Below, piece after piece: positions 43,401 to 52,196 of a DNA stretch of 64,000 nucleotides. Below the pieces are notes generated by a model that searched no databases, was not told the DNA's origin, and saw only the letters and a program-made list of their open reading frames with translations. The DNA lies in contig NC_073746.1 of the NCBI RefSeq assembly GCF_029784135.1, positions 290,361,089 to 290,425,088 of the forward strand. The letters run 5' to 3'. A program made the position numbers and the translations under genes. Position 1 is the stretch's first letter. Each line of letters starts with the position of its first letter. Source of the DNA: Toxorhynchites rutilus septentrionalis. Lineage: Eukaryota > Arthropoda > Insecta > Diptera > Culicidae.

Positions 43401-44460
43401 GGTATCCTAAACTTTTGGCGGTCGCCACAGCAGCACAGTAAACTTTCAGTTGCAGCTCCTCCATGTTCTCAGCATCAACCAAGTGCAGCGGAAGAACGTG
43501 CTCGTTCATGAGCTTTACTGCACTTGTCAGCCTGCGGGAATGCTGCAACTTCGGGATCCTGGGGCGCGACAAAGGGTCCGTGTCGCGGAACTGTGAGATC
43601 GCCTCGTCGTAATGGAAGACCAGATCGCGTAGTAGTTGTTGATCTGGCTGTGGATCTTCCGGCTCAGGGGGTTGTTGTACTGTGGCCTCCACTGGTGCTG
43701 ATTCGCGTGCCCCACTCGCGAATGAATTGCTCAGCCGTACTGAACTTCGTCTCGACACATCGCTTGCTCTGCTTGTTCTGGAGCTTAGTTCTCTCTGCAC
43801 CTGCTGCTTGATCTCGTCGACTTGCGTTTGGGAGAGCATATTGTTGCGTACAATCGCTCTACGCCTCGCGTTCATCGCGTTTTGGTCAAGCCTCCCGACG
43901 AACTCTGGATACGCTTCCTCGAACATTGCGAGTATTCGAGGGCGACCGCTCATGTCCGTCTCCAAAGCAGTGCAGATGTAATAGGCGCGGATCACGAATT
44001 CATTCATTTCATGTGTCCACATGATCCGTCGCCTAGTAGTACCCACAAGTGTGGACGACTGTCGTCTGACAGTCGCAACACGCCTCGTAGGCGCAGCGTT
44101 TCGTTGGTGATGTCGATGGCTGCTGTTTCCGTGTGGCGGTAGCTCTTCGGGTTGAACCCGGCTGGTGGCCCGCTCTTGCACATCGCCCTCCAGCCGCTGG
44201 CCGCTCGCTCTTACGCCCGTTCCAGGACCAGCTCCAGTTCGGGGACCCTCCTCGGGCGATCGCATTCTGAGTATTCTTCGTGAACGTAGCTCCATTTTCT
44301 GGGTGTATCTCCTTTGCCCGGGAGACAGCGGGTTGGCAAGGCCTCCATGACCCGGGAGGCCTTCCCCGGGAGAGATATAGCGCTCTGACTCGCTCGCACC
44401 CCCTCACTTAGCCACTTTCGACACCCGTTCTCGGAGCCAAGACCAGGTGTGTGTTTCCAG
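40479..44460 (-). mobile_element. R4/Dong-like non-LTR retrotransposon with intact ORF
   Basis: On the minus strand, a 4-kb element with a single long ORF (40633-44295), a 3' UTR of about 130 bp and a 3' A-rich tail, read on the plus strand as TTTTTTTTTTTGTTTTTTTT at 40487-40513. The leader from 44296 to about 44460 is GC-rich. Upstream, AT-rich TTGTTAATTTTTAATTATTT tandem units mark the flank. The domain order (reverse transcriptase, then CCHC, then restriction-like endonuclease) identifies the R4/R2-like group that uses a type-II-restriction-like nuclease. I did not find a clear target duplication. Confidence 0.85.
40633..44295 (-). CDS. R4-like reverse transcriptase with restriction-like endonuclease
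   Basis: 1220 codons without a break, the only long intact gene in the window. Residues 1-90 are basic and Arg/Pro-rich. A tryptophan-containing MWTHEMNEFVIRAYYI segment (about 90-130) looks like a Myb-type DNA-binding region. The reverse transcriptase has YIDYRKAYDSIPH (motif A, about 615-625), GIFQGDSFSPLWFCLALNPL and FYMDDLKVYAD (motif C, about 722). Near 1025 comes CRMCHQPGENIEHIMGGC, the CCHC motif that precedes the nuclease. The nuclease motif is RPDI...TIIDVAIP with a downstream KYRPL (about 1113-1150). All catalytic residues look present. Function: target-primed reverse transcription of its own RNA. The frame is open for about 36 codons upstream of the chosen ATG. R4 versus a sister clade is not certain. 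Confidence 0.9.
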   Translation of the reverse strand: MELRSRRILRMRSPEEGPRTGAGPGTGVRASGQRLEGDVQERATSRVQPEELPPHGNSSHRHHQRNAAPTRRVATVRRQSSTLVGTTRRRIMWTHEMNEFVIRAYYICTALETDMSGRPRILAMFEEAYPEFVGRLDQNAMNARRRAIVRNNMLSQTQVDEIKQQVQRELSSRTSRASDVSRRSSVRLSNSFASGARESAPVEATVQQPPEPEDPQPDQQLLRDLVFHYDEAISQFRDTDPLSRPRIPKLQHSRRLTSAVKLMNEHVLPLHLVDAENMEELQLKVYCAAVATAKSLGYRIRPRGGLLQHLRERREPPWRRRLEQRILNKRAAIGRLMAYKRGSRSAKLCRQVAVIVRPTELRQLGAHQLTEKLDTLVQQLSALTKRLKRYSDSAKRQEQNRMFRDNEKAFYDHISDEKPDYREGLPDISDVTNFWAGIWETPVEHRDGQMWLRREEESCGEIGEMPAIIVGENDVREASRYLRNWAAPGPDGVQNFWHKKLTVAHPKIAECFNKVLRDPHNLPEFATRGVTFLLPKDSNTLNPSKYRPITCLSSLYKILSSIITAKVSAHCEQHHIIAEEQKGCRKNTHGCKDQAIIDAAIVGQAVYNQRNLSMAYIDYRKAYDSIPHSFLVRVLELYKIDPVVVRFLQHAMRQWSTSLHLSDGENVLQSRTLQIKRGIFQGDSFSPLWFCLALNPLSRTLNRNGHGYKIRYGDGAHEEVTHTFYMDDLKVYADSRQRLGVAIRVVEDISRDICMEFGLDKCRCVHLLKGQLTESGGYEVYDGEFIRDMVRGESYKYLGFRQLTGIRHSDIKTELRDKFLSRVNCVLRTFLNAGNKVRAINTFAVPLLTFSFGVVKWSKTNLEDLERRMRKAFKEAGMHHPQSALERVSLPRKEGGLGIVDISALCVAQVRQLREYFAERANQNALYRAVCAADRGYSALHLAQAEYQLNCNLQTVEEKIAAWKQKAVHGAHPHQLDRPHVDKAASNLWLTRGELSSVVEADMIAIQDRIMPTRNCRRYVWHQDVDDICRMCHQPGENIEHIMGGCPVLANAAYTERHNNVARIVHRQLALQCALLEDNVPNYRYLPAPVLENDRFKLYWDRTVLTDLSIHHNRPDIMVYDKSDRKVTIIDVAIPLNQNLEETHGRKICKYRPLAVELKELWGLREVPRIVPVVLSGTGIIPKTLLEALKVLNIEKELAGIQKSVILSTCAIVRQFLGQD

Positions 44461-44573
44461 TTCACGCCCGATCTAAAAATGTCGTCATATGATCTTCGTG
44501 GAGGCGTGAGATAGGAACATTTGAGACCAACAGGTAGGCTCCTACCCTAGTGTTGATCCCCATTTGAGAACCA

Positions 44574-44690
44574 ACTTGTTAATTTTTGTTAATTTTTAAT
44601 TATTTTTTTGTTAATTTTTAATTATTTTTTTGTTGAATTTTGTTAATTTTTAATTATTTTTTTTTCAATTTTTTTTATTTCTAAATTCAG
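44574..44690. repeat. AT-rich tandem repeat
   Basis: About four units of TTTTTGTTAATTTTTAATTA, next to the 5' side of the R4-like element. No coding sequence. Confidence 0.75.
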
Positions 44691-44691
44691 A

Positions 44692-45015
44692 TCTCTACAG
44701 TCAACAAATTGACCGTTTGAAGCTAGCGATAGACCAGAAACGTCCGAATCGGCCAACAGAGGAGGTGTTTTATTCCATCAGGACAACGCATCCACCATAT
44801 AGACCGGTCCTGGTACCAAACTTTTTCTCGCATTGTAAAACTTCCTGAGTAATAAGAAATTGGGATCAAGAGAAGATTGTAAAAATCTATTGCTAGTGTT
44901 TTCTGCAATAATGAAAAGACTTCAATGAGAGAGGCATTATGAAATTACCTTTAGAATGGCAACAAATGCTACAACAAAACGGTGCATATTTGATCCAAAT
45001 CGGACAAAAGCATGT
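44692..45015 (+). pseudogene. Mariner transposase C-terminal relic
   Basis: YSQQIDRLKLAIDQKRPN, then VFYSIRTTHPPYRPVLVPNF, and near the end IMKLPLEWQQMLQQNGAYLI match the second half of DD34D mariner transposase (compare CQQLDRLKVALMKKRPSL and GIMKLASRWEQVIEQNGAYL at 51.1-51.4 kb). Several indels and stops are present and the catalytic aspartates are lost or out of frame. Confidence 0.78.
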
Positions 45016-45039
45016 TAAAAATATTTTGAAATTCATCCA

Positions 45040-45265
45040 AAAATAATAGATTCCTTTTTCCCCAATCTAATATTTTGAGTTAATCTTGTTCGAAACAAAA
45101 ACAATCGGTAATGTACCGTTATAGCTAAATGGACTCCAATCCGTAACTGAGTCTTCTCCGTAGTGAATCTCAGTACGATTGTGCAAATCCCGCCAGTAAT
45201 GACGAAACCCATCTGGACCATCCAAATTAAAATTCTCATCGCTTAAAACGGCGGTTTGTCATTTT
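45040..45265 (-). pseudogene. Tc1-like transposase fragment
   Basis: The minus strand reads AVLSDENFNLDGPDGFRHYW, then RDLHNRTEIHYGEDSVTDWS and PFSYNGTLPIV. This is the Tc1 segment around the first catalytic aspartate (LSDEN) and the conserved LDGPDG motif. The middle segment is unusual but in frame. No N- or C-terminal parts remain. Confidence 0.8.
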
Positions 45266-45867
45266 GTGCCAAACGAGATATGTCTTCAAGTGAATTCTTC
45301 TCAACTTATTTTTATAATGTTCGATCAAACGTGAAATGTGATCTACTAATCAAGCCTTTGGTTGTGCTATTGTGTCTTGCATGATTATCAATATTAAATC
45401 GTTTTATTTCGTGTGAAAAAATCATTGTCTGGAAACATAGTTTTACATACCTGACGTGGGATTACTGTCCCTACAAACATAAAGTGGAGTACAGTGTTTT
45501 TATGGTGTTTTAAGGCGGACAGCAGCGATATAAAATATACAGCAATATCAAAGCTGATTATCGCCATCGTATTTGTTTTCGTTCCTCGCCACGGGCACAA
45601 TGCCCGATGGGATGAATGTAAGAGAGCCTAGCTGCCACAAGCAGCCGTGTGCTCAATGTTCTGTGCCTATTGCTGATGATGATTCTGTTGTGGAGTGTTT
45701 TGGTAAATGTAAACTGGCTATTCATGTCAGCTGTTTACCCGGAGCGAGCCAAGAGCAAATAAACCTGTTGCGAGATATCCCCAATGCGGTGTTTGTATTC
45801 GATACGTGCTTAACTTTGAGTGAGTTCGACGATATGCACATCGAAAAAAATTTAAATGAGATCAAAA

Positions 45868-47862
45868 AAAAAATTATAGGAGGTTGTGTCCAAGATACGA
45901 CCGCATTGTTGACGTAGAACTAAGCTGTTATTTTTTATAAGTCGCTTGTTTAAACCTTCGGATATTATTCTATAGTGCTGTGAAATTTTAAAACCAACTG
46001 CTTAGTAGAATAATCTCTGAAATGTTTTTTCATTGTAGAATTAGTAGACGATAATTGATTGATGATTCATTCTTGCCCTCGCAGAACAATACACTAGCTG
46101 ATCATATGTCGCAATTAATTTCATGTCAATGTATTGAAAATTTACGTTGAACGCTATTCCGGTGGCCTTTTTCGCAATTGACATAAACTCGGCTACAGTC
46201 GATTATATACATATTCCACCAGCACCATTATTCCACATCTCATAACTACATCAATATATCTAACTACTAGGAATATAAACACTTCTCATCATTTTACGTT
46301 ATTCTCAAAAGAAACGATTCTTTTATATCACTGACCTCGAAAAAAGTTGCATTACTTTCTCATACTCGAGATAAGCGCAGCTGCCACCCTTAGTGGAGGA
46401 AATTTTTCTACTGGTAAGCGAAACCTAATCACATACAACATTCCAGAGCGACATTTACTTTCTTGGTATCTAAACAAGTGAAATAAACTCTTTTTGTTAA
46501 TATCAACAACCTCGAAAATAGTAGCATTGCTTTATTATGATCAAGATTAGCGCAATCCTAGTTAATGGCAGTTTTGCGACTGGCACGCGAACCCAAATAA
46601 CTTATAACATTCCAGTACGACATTCAAGATGCTTGGTATTCCCCAAATGATTTTTTGGCACACAACCTTAATGCCTGCTTTGCCATAACGTCAGTTTAAT
46701 GCATTCATGCAATGTCAAAGGCACCAACAAAACAAACAATGTTAACTGCTTGGAAAAAGACTGAATTATGCCACACAGCTCGACTCTGCTGTAAAACCCA
46801 TCGATACGAATTCGCTGATGAGTTTGTCAATAGCGACCGCCTTCACCACCAGTGGGGGGAGCTTGATTTTGGTTACAGCCTGGGTAACGGCGCTTACATT
46901 TTCGACCGACGCGCCGAAGTCGCCTACTTCGCTGTTGTTCGATGCGGTGTCACTCACGAAGGCTCGGTTCAGTGCGAGCGCTTTTCACTGCACCAACATC
47001 GCGTGCATCATTGACAGATGACGCTTGCCTTAAAATTTTATTGCTCCTGGCAATGCGTTCGTTTTTTGCAGGGCTCGAACCGGCCTTCCTCTTCTTGCTC
47101 ATCACACAGCGTCCAATTTATGACGCAGAAAGAAAAAACACACGATACGAATAACGCGAAAAACGAACAAAAAAACCAAACGACGATATCCAAGTTGGAT
47201 TACCACTGGTGGGGTCCAATCTTATATCGAAACGCAGAGAAAGCAAAGTGAACTTGATTGCTCAACAGTCCGATGCCGAATGAAAGTTTGCCTCAGCGAG
47301 ATCCACTGTTTATACTCTAGGCAAGTATTCCACGGAGACTTTAAATCCTAAAGGTAAGGTAAGGTATTATAGAGACTTTAAACTTTTGCAGTTCATTCGT
47401 CTCTAGCCTTGAGAAAGGCCCTTTGAAAACTCTACTCTATTCTACTCCAGCGCTACCACCTCCGCCCTCTTGCCTTGAGAAAGGCACTCGATCCCTCGCC
47501 GTCCAGCCCGTCCAGCAACGATGTTGTCCAGTCGGTGTCCACACAAAGAATGTTCAAATCCTACGATTTCCACTTCGTTGCTCGTTATTGATAGATCTGT
47601 TCGGGAAAGCACACAAATGGACAGAACAAATGTATGAGAAAATGGAAACGCTTAAATTTTTCATGAATTTTAACCTTTTACAAACCAGGGGATTCTAATG
47701 TATAGCATATTAAACAAATCTTAGGGAATTTCCGATTCGTTTAGTATGTAAATCGTCAAAATCCGTTCGCGGCAAAAATAGTTATTAACAATAACTTAAT
47801 TTCACAATAACGTGACCTGTTTTCTGATTTGGCACCGTTAATGAAAGACGTAGTTCGACGTC
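45868..47862 (+). mobile_element. GACGTAG-family repeat, copy E8, inserted in ORF1
   Basis: Left end AAAATTATAGGAGGTTGTGT with the stem TTGTGTCCAAGATACGACC and TTGACGTAGAACTAAG. Right end GACGTAGTTCGACGTCAAAA. The flanking coding sequence shows TCAAAA on both sides (45862-45867 and 47861-47866), possibly a short target duplication, although TCAAAA also ends other copies. It is about 0.85 kb longer than E7. The extra DNA is a tandem duplication of a block near 46370-46640 and a segment at about 46690-47260 with its own minus-strand frame. Confidence 0.7.
46766..47105 (-). pseudogene. Unidentified gag-like fragment
   Basis: From ATG 47103-47105 the minus strand reads MSKKRKAGSSPAKNERIARS, then after a shift MSDTASNNSEVGDFGASVEN, then IKLPPLVVKAVAIDKLISEF. 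A basic N-terminus followed by a K-I-x-x-P-P-x-x-V-K phrase resembles the ORF1 start of some insect non-LTR elements, but I cannot assign it. It lies inside copy E8 and is absent from E7, so it is a later gain. Confidence 0.35.
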
Positions 47863-48927
47863 AAAATTTCGATCAGCGTGTAAAACAAATTGTGGCTGAA
47901 GAACTAGTGAGGATCAATAAGAGATCCATCGTTTGTACTGATGAGACAAATGAACAACCCTGTCGCTACAATCTGCGTTCGGCTTCCAAGCGCAGGAAGG
48001 TTGATGCAGTTGATGCTGAACGATGTGAGAACGAAACACCGAAAATAAGCTACGCGGGTGCAATGAAAAGAAGTGAAAGAAAGAAACTAGTGGAACATGC
48101 AAAGAAACATAATGCCAAGCCTGATCCAGTAGTAATAATTAAGCCAAAAGAAAACGCCCAGGTGAAAGACGCGAGAGCTGAAGTGAGAAAAAATGTGAAT
48201 GCCAAAAACCTAAATGTGAAACGAGTCAGAACTGGCAGAGATGGTGCAGTTGTGATTGCCTTAGGGGACGACAAATCAGTGAACCGGTTGAAACAAGAAG
48301 TCGAAACAAAACTAGGCAGCCACTTTGAGGTAAAAGTGCGAGAGAACATTAAGCCGACAATAAAGTTGATTGGAATTGACGAGGAGTACAGTGAAGAAGA
48401 GTTGAAGAACGTACTGATTGATCAGAACGATGAATGATGATGCGCAATCTGAAGCACTTTAAGCTCTGTAAATTGTTCTGCAATGAGAAATTCCGATACA
48501 ATAAATACAATGCGGTCATGGAGTTTGATGCAGAAACATGTTTTAAGGTGATGGAGTTAGGAATTTGATGGATTAAATTGTGGACTGGATCGTTGTCGTG
48601 TTCTGAATGGGTTAGATGAGATGAGATGCTATAAATGTAGTGCTTTCAATCACAAAGCTGCTAACTGCAAGGCAAAAGAGATGATTTGTCCTATCTGTAG
48701 TGGAGACCACGATGTGAAAAAATGCAATTCGGAGGTAGAAAAATGTGTGAACTGCGAAAGATTACGTATAGAGCGGAAGCTTAGCATGGATGTTAACCAT
48801 TCTGCGTGGAACAGCAAATGCCCTGTCTACATAAGACAACTGGAAAGGCGCAACGAAATGGTGGATTCACATATGCACCGTGATATTGTGTACCTGATTT
48901 CGATGCCATTTCGACGAGTTTAAACTG

Positions 48928-50224
48928 ATGATCGAACAAATTGAACCGAAAATTGTTATTCTGACGGAAACGCATCTGACACAAGATCACGACTTTGACG
49001 AATTTGAGATTCCGAAATACAAGTTCTTAACTTGTTTATCAAGATCAGCTCACACCGGAGGTGTCGTGATCTACATGGATGAGCGACTGAACTACAAAAC
49101 GATTTCGAACACCACAGCTGGTGATAACTGGTTGCTAGCAGTTGAAGTGATAGGCTCGTGTTTAGCTGGAATCTACGGAGGTGTATATCACTCACCCAGT
49201 AGCAGTCACACAGGTTTTATTGAATGTTTCGAAAGATGGCTTGAAGATGTGTTTACCGAAGAAAAAATAAATGTCATTGTTGGCGATTTCAACATTAGAT
49301 GGAACGAATCAGGATATGCTCGTGAGCTAAAAAACGTAGTGGAGGCACTGGTGATGAATCAACTTGTCTCTGAACCAACACGTGTTGCGCAAAATAGTAG
49401 CACCATTATCGATCTTGTTTTCTCCAACGTGGAGGGATGTGAAGCTACAATCGTAGAAGAAATGAAAATTTCTGATCACAAAACCATCTGCATTCAGGTT
49501 GGTAATACGACGAGAATAAATCTACCTGAACGAAAGACACAGATCGTATCCTGGAAGCGTTATTCGAGAGAACGTCTACAAGCTATCCTACGAGCTGATG
49601 TGGCGCTAGCAAGAACTAGTGTTTCGGTTAATGATGCTGCTGAACAACTCAGTGTTTCACTCGTATCCGCGTTAAAACAATTGACGGAAACAGCCGATTT
49701 AAGGCTTGGCAGATCACAGAGCTGGTATGGAGCCGACCTACGAGGGGTGAAAGCCGAAAGGGATAGAGCCTACCGCACGTGGAAACGGACCCGCAGCCTA
49801 TGTAATTTGATACAGTATAGATTACTGCGCAACGTCTATGTACGGGAGCTTCGAGCTTCCAAAAACAAAGCAGTACAGCGTGAAATTGAACGATGCAATG
49901 GAGATTCGAAAAAACTATGGAAATGTCTGAAATAACTTATTAAACCTGGAGGAAATGCAACAATGGAAATTATTTCCGATGTAAAGCGTTCTGGAGCTGA
50001 AACAGCTGGATTGCTGAATACTTTTTCCGTGAAAAGCGTTGAAGAAATCCGTAACATGATTCCATCGCCATCATCGACAATACAAGAAAATGAAGAGGCA
50101 CAAAGTTGCTTTGATAAGTTCCAACCGATCAGTATGTGGAAGCTTAAACAAACGGTTACAAATCTTAAGGATTGTAGTGGCGTAGATAATATTACGAAGC
50201 GAGTAATGACTGACTCATTTAATA
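48928..50224 (+). pseudogene. ORF2 endonuclease region of the CR1/Jockey-like element
   Basis: APE-type endonuclease motifs: VILTETHL, GGVVIYMDERL, YHSPSSSHTGF, VIVGDFNIRWN, IIDLVFSN and ISDHKTICI (about residues 10-190). The linker SWYGADLRGVKAERDRAYRT and WKCLK follows. An in-frame TAA at 49933-49935 is the only stop before the frame continues LIKPGGNATMEIISDVKRSG. It ends in LKDCSGVDNITKRVM, a stretch that normally leads into reverse transcriptase, just before the mariner insertion at 50227. The reverse transcriptase itself is absent. The ORF2 N-terminus (about 30 residues) is not clear. Confidence 0.85.
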
Positions 50225-50226
50225 TA

Positions 50227-51500
50227 TTAGGCTGTCAAAAAAGTCCTGCGGTATTTCCGCAAGGTGTCGTTGTAAGCGCGTTGTTCTAGTTGTATTCATT
50301 GTATCGAGTCATACTATAGCTTGTTGGAAAGGTGTTTAATATAGTCCTTGACAGTGTTTTGTTTGGTTAAGTCGTTCGTGAGTTATAGTGCCGCAAATAT
50401 GGAGCAAAATAAAGAGAAAATCCGACATATTTTACAGTACTACTATGACAAAGGCAAAAATGCATCTCAAGCTGCCAATAAAATTTGTGCAGTTTATGGA
50501 CCCGATACAGTTTCCATTTCCACCGCACAACGATGGTTTCAACGTTTTCGTTCTGGTGTAGAGGTCGTCGAAGATGCGCCACGCTCCGGAAGGCCTGTCG
50601 TCGAAAATTGCGACAAAATCGCTGAATTAGCCGAGAAAGACCGACATAGTAGCACCCGTAGCATCGGCCAAGAGCTGGGGATAAGTCATCAAACCGTTAT
50701 TAACCATTTGAAGAAGCTTGGATTCACAAAGAAGCTCGATGTATGGGTGCCACACAGTTTGACACAAAAAAACATCTTTGATCGTATCGACGCATGTGAA
50801 TCGCTGCTGAATCGCAACAAAATCGACCCGTTTCTGAAGCGGATGGTGACTTGCGATGAAAAGTGGGTCACTTACGACAACGTGAAGCGCAAACGCTCGT
50901 GGTCGAAGCCCGTTGAAGCGGCTAAGACGGTGGCCAAGCCCTCATTAACGGCCAGGAAGGTTCTGCTGTGTGTTTGGTGGGATTGTCAAGGAATAATCTA
51001 TTATCAGCTGCTTCCCTATGGCTAAACGCTCAATTCGGACCTGTACTGCCAAAAACTGGACCGCTTGAAGGTAGCACTCATGAAGAAGAGGCCATCTTTG
51101 ATAAACAGAGGCCGCATTGTCTTACATCAGGACAACGCCAGGCCACACACTTCTTTGGTGACGCGCCAGAAGCTCCGGGAGCTCGGATGGGAGGTTCTTT
51201 TGCATCCGCCGTATAGTCCGGACCTTGCACCAAGTGACTACCACCTGTTTTTGTCCATGGCGAACGAGCTAGGTAGTCAAAAGTTAGCCACAAAAGAGGC
51301 CTGTGAAAATTGGCTATCCGAGTTTTTTGCCAATAAGGAAGCGAGCTTCTATAACAGGGGTATTATGAAGTTGGCATCTCGTTGGGAACAAGTCATCGAA
51401 CAAAACGGCGCCTATTTGACTTAAAACAGATGATTGTAACTAATTTTATGAACAAATGAAAATTCAAAAAAAATACCGCAGGACTTTTTTGACAGCCTAA
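50227..51500 (+). mobile_element. Mariner element (DD34D), copy 2, nearly intact
   Basis: 1274 bp, with TA at 50225-50226 and 51501-51502. Inverted ends of 30 bp start TTAGGCTGTCAAAAAAGTCC. One transposase ORF carries a single nonsense codon. It is inserted in the retrotransposon ORF2. High similarity to copy 1 suggests recent activity of this lineage in the host. Confidence 0.96.
50399..51424 (+). pseudogene. Mariner transposase with one nonsense codon
   Basis: The start is ATG 50399; 342 codons including the stop, normal mariner length. DNA-binding part: HILQYYYDKGKNASQAANKI and the second helix-turn-helix SIGQELGISHQTVINHLKKL, with the linker motif WVPHSLTQ (mariner consensus WVPHxL). Catalytic DD34D: VTCDEKW, VLHQDNARPH and DLAPSDYHLF, with exactly 34 residues between the second and third aspartates, and the YSPDLAP motif. 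A TAA at 51023-51025 replaces the CAA (Gln) present in copy 1, where PYGQTLNSDLYC is read through. That one base separates this copy from an open frame. Similarity to Hsmar1-like mariners suggests the cecropia/mellifera side, with low certainty. Confidence 0.95.
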
Positions 51501-51689
51501 TATGTAAAGTATTTGTATCACAACGAGTATTGGATTGAGAGACAAAGATGGAATACACGGAAGTGAAGCAAGATAAAAAATAATCTCTCAGAATTGAAAA
51601 AAAAAATTATCGAAAGATATCTGCTCGTAAACCTTCCACACTTCAATAGATGTGTATGGGTATGAGGTGGGCCATCTAAGAAAAAAAAA

Positions 51690-51960
51690 TCGGTTGTCTT
51701 TCGCTCCAAACAGCAAACTCACTCTCCTGCAAAACCTGACGAACACGTCTTGCAATTACGGGAAGCTGTACTTCGGCCGTTAATTCTGTATAATTCATTT
51801 ACTGTCCTGTTACTTTTCGAAGAATTTTTCTACGATTCCGTTTGGAGATTATAACTCTTTGGCCAGAGCAAGTTTCTCTAAATTGTGAATAGCAGACGGT
51901 GAATGATTAATCTTCTTGACGATTTGGCTTTTGCTAAGCTGCATTTCACGGTAAGTCGTA
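51690..51960 (-). pseudogene. Tc1-like transposase N-terminal relic
   Basis: On the minus strand TTYREMQLSKSQIVKKINHS, then PSAIHNLEKL, resembles the first helix-turn-helix. ELTAEVQLPVIARRVRQVLQ and ESEFAVWSERQP resemble the second part of the DNA-binding region (compare RIRAELELPVTKRRFQQVLS and SENLEWSKRLGKP at 27.6 kb). One stop and a probable shift lie between them. The catalytic domain is absent. Confidence 0.6.
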
Positions 51961-51998
51961 TTTTTCGCAATTTTTTCTACAGTCAACTATTTTCTACA

Positions 51999-52196
51999 GG
52001 GGGTCTTCGTAGCCACATTGGTTACGCGTTCACTTAGTAAGCGATCGATCGTGAGTTCAAAACTCAGGGCCCTCAATTGACCATCTTTGTGTTTTTACGG
52101 AATAACTACGTCCACGCAACAATCATCAGTGATGGAGACCGATCCACGGTCGAATGAAGATCTGCTTTGCTCTGCAAGAAACATTCATTCATTCAT
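51999..52196 (+). mobile_element. tRNA-derived SINE
   Basis: It starts GGGGGTCTTCGTAGCCACAT. The A box is TAGCCACATTGG and the B box AGTTCAAAACTC, so a polymerase III promoter is present. The body matches the inverted copy at 28386-28580. The 3' end is a CATTCATTCATTCAT tail. Non-coding. Confidence 0.85.

Larger units (their letters stand above)
45601..48923 (+). pseudogene. ORF1 of the CR1/Jockey-like element (PHD finger and zinc knuckles), interrupted
   Basis: The start is ATG 45601. Residues 10-60 hold a PHD-like finger: CAQCSVPIADDDSVVECFGK, CKLAIHVSCLPG and a final FDTC. The frame reaches NLNEIKK at 45870, where the GACGTAG copy E8 interrupts; it resumes exactly as NFDQRVKQIVAEEL near 47865. 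The middle is basic (YNLRSASKRRKVD, KRVRTGRDGAVVI, the latter an RNA-recognition-like stretch). Stops at 48435-48440 and a frameshift follow. The zinc knuckles are CYKCSAFNHKAANC and CPICSGDHDVKKC (48624-48715). The protein would package element RNA. Dead through insertion, stops and shifts. Confidence 0.75.
45601..50224 (+). mobile_element. CR1/Jockey-like non-LTR retrotransposon, split and truncated
   Basis: Parts in order: ORF1 start with a PHD-like finger (45601-45863), a GACGTAG-family insertion (45864-47862), the rest of ORF1 with zinc knuckles (47863-48923), and ORF2 endonuclease plus linker (48928-50224). There the mariner at 50227 begins. After the mariner no reverse transcriptase is found, so the 3' half is deleted. 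Clade assignment is tentative because the reverse transcriptase is absent. Confidence 0.72.
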
